A stretch of DNA of 64,000 bases from an uncultured Bacteroidia bacterium (GTDB taxonomy: Bacteria > Bacteroidota > Bacteroidia > Bacteroidales > F082): assembly GCA_902800965.1 (NCBI GenBank), contig CADCGK010000005.1, positions 62,001-126,000 on the forward strand, given 5' to 3'. A program made the translations under genes and the position numbers. The notes beneath the pieces were generated by a model. The model did no database searches and was not told the origin of the DNA. It saw only the letters and a program-made list of their open reading frames with translations. Positions within the stretch are counted from its first letter, which is position 1. The number at the start of each line of letters is the position of its first letter. This document shows, piece after piece, positions 58,148 to 64,000 of this stretch.

Positions 58148-59144
58148 AGAACTCCAACGTATGGTCGCTGAAGCGTCCCGGGTTTTCGTCTTGACGGACG
58201 AGAATGTGGCACCGTTGTGGCTGTCCGAAACGTTGCATTGGCTGGGATGCAAGTCGTCGGTCGATATCGTGATTGCACCAGGCGAGCAACAGAAAAACCT
58301 GAAGAATACTCAGAAGATCTGGGAAACGTTGACCCAACACAAGGCCGACCGTAGTGCCTTGCTGGTCAATCTCGGTGGTGGTGTGATCACTGACCTGGGC
58401 GGCTTTGCTGCATCTACCTATAAGCGAGGCATCCCTTTCGTCAACGTCCCGACGACCTTGCTCGGCATGGTTGATGCAGCGATAGGTGGCAAGACGGGAA
58501 TCGACTTCAACGGGTTCAAAAACCAGTTGGGCACCTTTGCAGCGCCCTTAGATGTGGTCATCAGCCCCATCTATCTCAGCACTTTGCCCGAAAGAGAATT
58601 GCTGTCGGGTTTGGCCGAGATGATGAAATATGGTTTTATCCATGATCCCAATTTGTTGAAGATCAATAAGGATAATTATCAGAACTATATCTTGAGAGCG
58701 GGAGAAATCAAGCGTATGATCGTGAAAGAAGATCCTTTCGACGAGGGATCACGCAAGGTGCTGAATTTCGGGCATACCTTGGGCCATGCTATCGAGAGCT
58801 ATAGCCTTACTACAAAACAGCCGTTGTTACACGGTGAGGCGGTCGCCTTGGGCATGGGTGCGGCATTGTGGCTGTCTATAAAGGAAAGAAGACTGGATGA
58901 AGAGGTCTTGCAGTCTTACATGACGCAGCTTCCTGTGCTGCTATCTCGGGCGGATAGTCCGTTTTGCGAAACGGATGTGAAGCCTATTCTAAAGTATTTG
59001 TCTCAAGACAAGAAAAGCAAAAACGGGCAGAAGCGATTCGTGCTGTTGGAGGGATTGGGCCATCCCGTTTGGGATGTGGAAGTGAAGCCGGATCGGATTA
59101 AAGCAGCGTTAGAGTTCATCTTAGATAAAGCTAGTATAAGATGA
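58110..59144 (+). CDS. aroB: 3-dehydroquinate synthase
   Basis: 344 residues. NAD-binding GGGVITDLGGFAAS, then VPTTLLGMVDAAIGGKTGID and zinc-ligand regions NFGHTLGHAIES and LLHGEAVALGMG. Second step of the shikimate pathway. The ATG at 58110 overlaps tsaE by 38 bases; the ATG at 58137 (11-base overlap) is an equally good start. Confidence 0.96.
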   Translation: MKELLQSPKMRLEELQRMVAEASRVFVLTDENVAPLWLSETLHWLGCKSSVDIVIAPGEQQKNLKNTQKIWETLTQHKADRSALLVNLGGGVITDLGGFAASTYKRGIPFVNVPTTLLGMVDAAIGGKTGIDFNGFKNQLGTFAAPLDVVISPIYLSTLPERELLSGLAEMMKYGFIHDPNLLKINKDNYQNYILRAGEIKRMIVKEDPFDEGSRKVLNFGHTLGHAIESYSLTTKQPLLHGEAVALGMGAALWLSIKERRLDEEVLQSYMTQLPVLLSRADSPFCETDVKPILKYLSQDKKSKNGQKRFVLLEGLGHPVWDVEVKPDRIKAALEFILDKASIR

Positions 59145-60388
59145 AACTGAGCGGTAGTGTCTGTTTGCCAACCAGCAAGAGCGAGAGCAATCGCGCCCTG
59201 ATGATTGCCGCGTATGGTGGTTTTCCGCTCGAAACGGGAAACGGAGAGCTGTCAGAGGCGCACGATACGGTGCTGATGAAAGCGCTGTTGAAGCAAACGT
59301 CATTGCAAGCGGAACCTAGTGCATCGAGATGCTCCACTGAAGAAATTGTTGTGGACTGTGAGGATGCCGGTACAGCATCGCGCTTCTTGATGACTTATCT
59401 GGCGTGTAGGCCAGGGACTTGGGTGTTGACGGGCACTCCGAGGATGTGTCAGCGCCCGATGGCACCTTTGATTGAGACATTGCGCCAACTGGGCGCGGAT
59501 ATCAAGTGCCTGGATACGGAGGGCAAACTTCCATTAAAGATAACAGGAACGCGGATTTCTGGTGGGGAAGTGGAGATAGATGCTTCAAAAAGTAGTCAGT
59601 TCGTTTCGTCGTTGCTGCTGGCAGCCCCGACTTGGGAAAAGGGACTGCGGCTACGGCTTAAAGAAGGAGCGGTCTCCCTGCCATACGTTGACATGACGGT
59701 GTCAATCATGCGTCACTTTGGAGCTTTTGTTGAGCGCCATGACGCTGAAATCGTGGTCCATCCAGGGACTTATCAGTCCAGACAATACATGGTTTCTGCC
59801 GATTGGAGTGCCGCTTCCTATTGGTATGAAATGGCAGCATTAAGTGAAGACTGCGACTTGATGTTGGAAGGCCTGAAACCGGACCCCTTGCAGGGTGATT
59901 CGGTGGTGGCTGAGCTGTATCAATCGTTCGGTGTTCAAACGTCTTTTGAACCGAATGGAGTTCGCCTTACCAAGGCCGTTGCGGCATCTCTTGATAAGCC
60001 TTTGGAGCTTGATTTCAGCATGAAGCCCGACCTTTTCCCTGCGGTGTTTGTCACCTGTGTCGCGCTTCATTGTCCCGCTGTATTCAGGGGTATCCAAAAT
60101 TTGTCGCTTAAAGAATCTGATAGAGTTGATTCAATTATAACTGAATTATCGAAAGTATATAGTTTTGATTGTGCTGTTAATAATAATGAAATAATTTTAG
60201 GATCATCATTATTAATGAATCAAAATAGATTGAATAATGTAATTGTTTTTAGGACATTCGATGATCATCGGGTAGCGATGGCGCTTTCTGGATTGTCGTT
60301 GGTGCTTGGTCCAGTTTCCGTAGATCATCCTGAAGTTGTATCTAAGTCATATCCAACGTTTTGGAAAGAAAGAATGCATATTTTATAA
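59141..60388 (+). CDS. aroA: 3-phosphoshikimate 1-carboxyvinyltransferase (EPSP synthase)
   Basis: 415 residues, overlapping aroB by 4 bases (ATGA). LPTSKSESNRALMIA substrate motif, DCEDAGTASRFL, the MKPDLFPAVFVTC block, and the LKESDRVD and FDDHRVAMAL motifs. Penultimate chorismate pathway step. About 130 bases near 60125-60255 are much more AT-rich than the rest of the gene. Confidence 0.96.
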   Translation: MKLSGSVCLPTSKSESNRALMIAAYGGFPLETGNGELSEAHDTVLMKALLKQTSLQAEPSASRCSTEEIVVDCEDAGTASRFLMTYLACRPGTWVLTGTPRMCQRPMAPLIETLRQLGADIKCLDTEGKLPLKITGTRISGGEVEIDASKSSQFVSSLLLAAPTWEKGLRLRLKEGAVSLPYVDMTVSIMRHFGAFVERHDAEIVVHPGTYQSRQYMVSADWSAASYWYEMAALSEDCDLMLEGLKPDPLQGDSVVAELYQSFGVQTSFEPNGVRLTKAVAASLDKPLELDFSMKPDLFPAVFVTCVALHCPAVFRGIQNLSLKESDRVDSIITELSKVYSFDCAVNNNEIILGSSLLMNQNRLNNVIVFRTFDDHRVAMALSGLSLVLGPVSVDHPEVVSKSYPTFWKERMHIL

Positions 60389-60428
60389 TTTTATTATATA
60401 AAATAATGCCTATTTCGAGGAAAAGGAC

Positions 60429-60436
60429 TATCTTTG
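60429..60436 (+). promoter_or_regulatory. -7 box of the LutA-like gene
   Basis: TATCTTTG 24 bases before the ATG at 60461; no consensus -33 box. Confidence 0.42.
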
Positions 60437-60460
60437 CAGTTGCTTTATTTAATTTTTTTT

Positions 60461-61177
60461 ATGACTATTGATCTTTTTATTCCGTGCTCCATCGATCAGT
60501 TTTATCCTGAAACTGCGATGAATACGGTAAAAATATTGGAAAAAACTGGGGTTGAGGTGAATTACAATCCCGATCAGACTTGTTGTGGGCGTTTTGCCTA
60601 CAACGCTGGCTTCGTAGAGGAGGCCAAGACGTTGGGCGACAAGTTTTTATCGGAGTTTTGTGACGACCGTCCGGTGGTCTCGCCTTCGGCATCGTGCATT
60701 GCCTATATCAAGAAACGTTTTCCTGAGTTGTTCTTCAACACGGCCAATCATTTGAATTTCAAAAGGTTGGAAAGAAACGTCTATGAACTGACCGACTTTT
60801 TGGTCAATGTGTTGCATTATGACGATTTTGATGCCGAGTTCCCGCATAAGGTGACCTTCCACGATAGCTGTAGCGGCTTGCGTGGCTTGGGTATTGGCAA
60901 AGAAGCCCGTCAGTTGCTTTCAAAAGTCAAAGGATTGGAATTGGTTGAGATGAAGCAGCGCGACATCTGCTGTGGTGGCGAATTTACCATGGCGATGAAC
61001 CACGAAGAGGTTTCCGTGGCTATGGCAGGTCAGAAGGTGCGCAATGCGTTGAACACAGGCGCGGAGTACATTGTTTCCACCGACATGTCATGCCTGATGC
61101 ACCAAAAGAGTTATATCAATGCGAATGGGTTGCCCATACAGGTGATTCATATTGCGGACATACTCGCCAATTTTTAA
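60461..61177 (+). CDS. LutA/YkgE-type cysteine-rich Fe-S protein
   Basis: 238 residues from the ATG at 60461. Two CCG-type cluster motifs: QTCCGRFAYNAG and DICCGGEFT, each preceded by a conserved cysteine (IPCSIDQF and FHDSCSGLRGLG). The family is the small subunit of lactate-utilisation (LutABC) complexes, but no lutB or lutC gene is adjacent, so the partner is elsewhere or the role differs. Confidence 0.86.
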   Translation: MTIDLFIPCSIDQFYPETAMNTVKILEKTGVEVNYNPDQTCCGRFAYNAGFVEEAKTLGDKFLSEFCDDRPVVSPSASCIAYIKKRFPELFFNTANHLNFKRLERNVYELTDFLVNVLHYDDFDAEFPHKVTFHDSCSGLRGLGIGKEARQLLSKVKGLELVEMKQRDICCGGEFTMAMNHEEVSVAMAGQKVRNALNTGAEYIVSTDMSCLMHQKSYINANGLPIQVIHIADILANF

Positions 61178-61195
61178 ATTTTAAAAGAATTTTTG

Positions 61196-61753
61196 ATGGA
61201 GTATTTTGTACACGAAAGTAGTTATATAGACGATAACGTAGCTATCGGTAAGGGCACTAAGATATGGCATTTCTGCCATGTGCAGTCGGGTGCTGTGATA
61301 GGAGAGCGTTGCTCGTTTGGACAAAATGTCAATATTGGCAACAACGTTAGGATCGGTAACGGCGTCCGTATCCAAAACAACGTCTCGGTCTATGAGGGTG
61401 TTGAGATTGAGGACAACGTGTTTTGCGGTCCGAGCTGTGTGTTTACCAATGTGACTACACCGAGGGCTCATTTCCCGGTCCACGGTGTGTATGCCAAGAC
61501 TTTGATTCGCGAAGGTGCCTCGTTGGGAGCCAACTGCACGGTGGTGTGTGGTCATACAGTCGGCAAATATGCCTTGATCGCCGCCGGTGCTGTGGTGACT
61601 AAAGACGTGCCTGACTATGCTTTGATGGCCGGTGTTCCCGCCCGCCGTATCGGCTGGGTCTGCGAATGTGGCAAACGCCTTGATGCCTCCCTTCAGTGTG
61701 AATGTGGACGAAAGTACCAAGAATCAGGAGGCCTTCTTTCTCCTTGCTTCTAA
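61196..61753 (+). CDS. Hexapeptide N-acetyltransferase, WbpD/WlbB-type
   Basis: 185 residues from the ATG at 61196. Left-handed beta-helix repeats (IGKGTKIWHFCHVQSG, IGERCSFGQNVNIGNNVRIGN) and the C-terminal WVCECG...C-E-C-G cysteine pairs typical of UDP-3-amino-GlcNAcA N-acetyltransferases. Probably completes UDP-GlcNAc(3NAc)A, a sugar of the anionic LPS in T9SS bacteria. The aminotransferase downstream is the preceding step. Confidence 0.86.
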   Translation: MEYFVHESSYIDDNVAIGKGTKIWHFCHVQSGAVIGERCSFGQNVNIGNNVRIGNGVRIQNNVSVYEGVEIEDNVFCGPSCVFTNVTTPRAHFPVHGVYAKTLIREGASLGANCTVVCGHTVGKYALIAAGAVVTKDVPDYALMAGVPARRIGWVCECGKRLDASLQCECGRKYQESGGLLSPCF

Positions 61754-61776
61754 CTTCTAACTTCTAAACTTCTAAA
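61747..61776 (+). repeat. CTTCTAA tandem repeat at the WbpD/WbpE-like boundary
   Basis: About four copies of CTTCTAA(A), which supply the TAA stop of the acetyltransferase and fill the spacer up to the next ATG at 61779. Confidence 0.75.
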
Positions 61777-61778
61777 AA

Positions 61779-62921
61779 ATGCAATTCAGAGACTTAAAGA
61801 AACAATATAGCGTCCTGAAGGACGAGATGGACCAAGCGATCATGGAGGTGGTGGCTTCGAGCGCCTACGTCATGGGTCCGAAGATCAAAGAGATGGAAAC
61901 CGCTTTCGCCGACTATGTGGGCGTGAAGCATTGTATTGCCTGCAACAGCGGTACCGATGCTTTGCTGCTGGCCTTGAAGGCATGGGATGTGAAGCCTGGT
62001 GATGCTGTTTTCGTGCCCAGCTTTACCTTCTTTGCCTCTGCCGAAGTGATCGCCATGCAAGGCGCCACACCGGTGTTTGTCGATGTGGATCAGGACACGT
62101 TTAATATGGATATCAGAGACTTGCTGAACAAGGTTGAGCATACGGTCAAGGCCAGAAAACTGACCCCCAAAGCCATTATCGCTGTTGACTTGTTTGGCCT
62201 CCCCGCTGATTTCAAAATGATTCGTGCTATTGCCGACAGATATCATCTTTATGTGTTGGAGGATGCAGCCCAAGGCTTCGGAGGCCGCATCGGCGAACAG
62301 AAAGCTTGCACCTTTGGCGATATCTCTACGACCTCTTTCTTCCCGGCTAAGCCCGTGGGATGCTATGGTGACGGAGGCGCTGTGTTTACCAATAACGACG
62401 AGTGGGCGGCGCTGATCGATTCCTACCACATCCATGGCAAGGGCAGCGATCGTTACGACAATGTTCGTATCGGCATGAACTCTCGCCTTGACAGCTTGCA
62501 GGCGGCTATTTTGCTGGTGAAGCTGAAGGCGTTCAAGGAGCATGAACTGGTGGATGTCAACAAGGTTGCAGATCGCTATACCGAGAAACTCAAGGGTGTT
62601 GTCAAGACTCCCGTGGTGCCGAAAGGCTTTTATTCCAGCTGGGCACAATATACCATCCAGCTGCCCAATAAAGAATGCAGGGTAAAACTTCAGGAGGCTT
62701 TGAAAGCCAAGGATATCCCCACTGCTATCTATTACCCGATCCCGATGCACCGCCAGACGGCGTTCAACTATCTGGATCCTGCTACCAACCAATGCCCTGT
62801 GTCCGACCATTTGGCTGACGTAGTGCTATCCCTGCCCATCCATCCCTACCTCTCTGAGGCGGATCAAGACCTGATCTGTGATATAATTTGTAACTCCTCA
62901 CTCCTAACTCCTCACTCCTAA
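61779..62921 (+). CDS. DegT/DnrJ/EryC1/StrS sugar aminotransferase, WbpE/PorR-like
   Basis: 380 residues. CNSGTDALLLAL, PVFVDVDQDTFNMD, LEDAAQGFGG and the PLP Lys191 in FFPAKPVGCYGDGG. It transaminates a 3-keto UDP-sugar acid. In Porphyromonas the equivalent enzyme (PorR/WbpE) is needed for A-LPS and T9SS cargo anchoring. The last residues (NSSLLTPHS) are encoded by a short tandem repeat. Confidence 0.9.
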   Translation: MQFRDLKKQYSVLKDEMDQAIMEVVASSAYVMGPKIKEMETAFADYVGVKHCIACNSGTDALLLALKAWDVKPGDAVFVPSFTFFASAEVIAMQGATPVFVDVDQDTFNMDIRDLLNKVEHTVKARKLTPKAIIAVDLFGLPADFKMIRAIADRYHLYVLEDAAQGFGGRIGEQKACTFGDISTTSFFPAKPVGCYGDGGAVFTNNDEWAALIDSYHIHGKGSDRYDNVRIGMNSRLDSLQAAILLVKLKAFKEHELVDVNKVADRYTEKLKGVVKTPVVPKGFYSSWAQYTIQLPNKECRVKLQEALKAKDIPTAIYYPIPMHRQTAFNYLDPATNQCPVSDHLADVVLSLPIHPYLSEADQDLICDIICNSSLLTPHS

Positions 62922-62929
62922 CTCCTCCC
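62889..62929 (+). repeat. AACTCCTCACTCCT tandem repeat over the end of the WbpE-like gene
   Basis: Three imperfect copies of a 14-base ACTCCTCACTCCTA unit run through the stop codon and to within two bases of the next ATG. Confidence 0.75.
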
Positions 62930-62930
62930 C

Positions 62931-64000
62931 ATGTCGTTTTTTAAAGCTTTGACCTATCGGGAAAACTACGAGGCAGCGCTGGAGTATCTTGTCAGCTCTG
63001 AGACCAAGCATGCACCCAAGTTCGACTTGGTGAATGCTCCGGTGGCTTTGCAGGAGTTGATGAGCATGGCTTATATGCCCCGTAGCGAAGAGCGGTCGAA
63101 GTGGCTGAACGATTTTGTGAAGCGTTGTTGGGAGGTTCCTGACGGTGAGGCTGAGGTGCTGCTTGCGGAGGATCATCTCAACGCCATCCGTTATGTGAAC
63201 CGTTACCTGCGGAAGGCCAACGAGAAGTTGAAACAGGATGGGTTCTTGGTGGTGTCGTTTGATACGGCTGCCAAGCGGCGCTTGCAGTTCTATAGCAAGT
63301 ACCCGAAGTTCATTGCAGGTTTCCTGTATTTCTTTGATTTCATTTGGCACAGGGTCTGTCCTAGACTGTTCTTGACGCGCCGATTCTACTATTTCTGCAC
63401 CAGCAAGGTGAGGAAAGTGTTTCCAAGACCTGAGATATTGGGGAGGCTGTATTACTGCGGCTATGATGTGGTTTCGGAGCAATACATCCACGACCGCTAT
63501 TGTGTCATTGCCCAGAAACGCCGTTCTCCGGATCCTGAGCATCGCAATTACGGCTTGATTGTCAAGTTGCCCAGGATAGGAAAGGGCGGCAAGCTGTTCA
63601 ACGTCTATAAGTTCCGGACCATGTATGCCTATTCGGAGTACCTTCAGACCTACGTGTATGAAAACAACGATCTCCAGACGGGGGGCAAGTTCAAGGACGA
63701 TTACCGCATCACCACTTGGGGCAGGTTCATGCGCAAGCTTTGGATGGACGAGTGGCCGATGTTTTTCAACATTCTGAAAGGTCAGATGAAATTGGTTGGT
63801 GTACGACCGCTCAGTGAGCAGTATTTCAATTTGTATCGTCCTGAGGTACAGCAGCTTCGTATCAAGCATAAACCAGGTTTGTTGCCGCCGTTTTATGCCG
63901 ATATGCCTGAGACCTTGGATGAGATCCAAGAGAGCGAATTGCGTTATTGCGAAGCCTACGAGAAGCACCCTATGAGAACCCAGTTCCGTTATTTCGGGAA
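62931..64000 (+). CDS. Bacterial sugar transferase with N-terminal MTase-like region (3' end outside window)
   Basis: At least 356 residues, open to the end of the window. Residues about 100-200 have a methyltransferase-C-terminus-like pattern (LKQDGFLVVSFDT, later LGRLYYCGYDVVSEQYI and DRYCVIAQKR) interrupted by one hydrophobic segment (FIAGFLYFFDFIW). From about 225 on it has the UndP glycosylphosphotransferase motifs: VYKFRTMY, DDYRITTWGRFMRK, DEWPMFFNILKG, MKLVGVRPLS and KPGLLPPFYADMP. It probably starts a glycan on undecaprenyl phosphate. Start ATG follows the tandem repeat directly. Confidence 0.85.
   Translation, partial: MSFFKALTYRENYEAALEYLVSSETKHAPKFDLVNAPVALQELMSMAYMPRSEERSKWLNDFVKRCWEVPDGEAEVLLAEDHLNAIRYVNRYLRKANEKLKQDGFLVVSFDTAAKRRLQFYSKYPKFIAGFLYFFDFIWHRVCPRLFLTRRFYYFCTSKVRKVFPRPEILGRLYYCGYDVVSEQYIHDRYCVIAQKRRSPDPEHRNYGLIVKLPRIGKGGKLFNVYKFRTMYAYSEYLQTYVYENNDLQTGGKFKDDYRITTWGRFMRKLWMDEWPMFFNILKGQMKLVGVRPLSEQYFNLYRPEVQQLRIKHKPGLLPPFYADMPETLDEIQESELRYCEAYEKHPMRTQFRYFG

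Noticed and set aside
61794..62810. 338-codon minus-strand frame opposite the sugar aminotransferase, and a similar one at 62904-63968
   Set aside because: Both are antisense to genes with clear motifs; the second hides the real sugar transferase, which is open to the window end.

Overview
The window looks like a chromosomal segment of a Bacteroidales bacterium (phylum Bacteroidota), probably an anaerobe and outside the genus Bacteroides itself. The signs are: promoters of the TTTG-N19-TAnnTTTG type; near absence of Shine-Dalgarno sites; a TonB receptor/DUF4249 pair; a type IX secretion (T9SS) regulator (PorX) and a cargo protein with a T9SS sorting tail; a PlpD-like patatin/barrel protein; a ferredoxin-dependent 2-oxoacid oxidoreductase; and the gene order rpsU-xerC-hpf-tRNAs-tuf-tRNA-secE-nusG-rplKAJL-rpoBC. 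No rRNA, insertion sequence, prophage or CRISPR array was seen. Every gap longer than 300 bases is occupied by a gene.

Layout. 1-4246: end of a TonB receptor, its DUF4249 lipoprotein, a proline/threonine-linker lipoprotein and a FISUMP-type lipoprotein. 4357-5037: hicAB toxin-antitoxin pair with its own promoter and terminator. 5058-7699 (minus): four-gene 2-oxoacid:ferredoxin oxidoreductase operon whose small ferredoxin is cut short. 7895-8975 (minus): SDH-type Clp-fold serine protease plus a 67-residue partner. 9077-15054 (minus): a tight five-gene operon, probably defensive: nuclease-methyltransferase fusion, specificity subunit, an unrecognised 304-residue protein, a small membrane protein and an NdpA-like nucleoid protein. 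15242-20820: aminotransferase, two tRNA-Val genes, a DUF3267 zinc-protease-like membrane protein, DPP-IV peptidase, radical SAM protein. 20879-35793: translation and transcription superoperon. 35814-38345: DUF3467, then (minus) pyrB-pyrI-lemA with a candidate attenuator. 38378-42315 (minus): patatin/barrel protein and lipoprotein esterase. 42401-45612: argS, rsmE, DUF4159. 45590-53377 (minus): DUF6913, dapA, T9SS-exported M14 peptidase, bamD, rpoZ, DUF4835, recN. 53473-64000: MBL hydrolase, small HTH protein, HD phosphohydrolase (minus), porX-tsaE-aroB-aroA, LutA-like protein, then a WbpD/WbpE-type sugar pathway and a sugar transferase that runs off the window.

How the genes work together. 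PorX, the exported M14 peptidase, and the acetyltransferase/aminotransferase/sugar-transferase group fit one theme: T9SS secretion and attachment of cargo to an anionic LPS sugar. The main candidates for undescribed biology are the 9-15 kb defence-like operon, the pyrB leader (a 19-codon peptide overlapping a terminator), and the truncated ferredoxin. All calls come from reading the sequence by eye; no database search was run.
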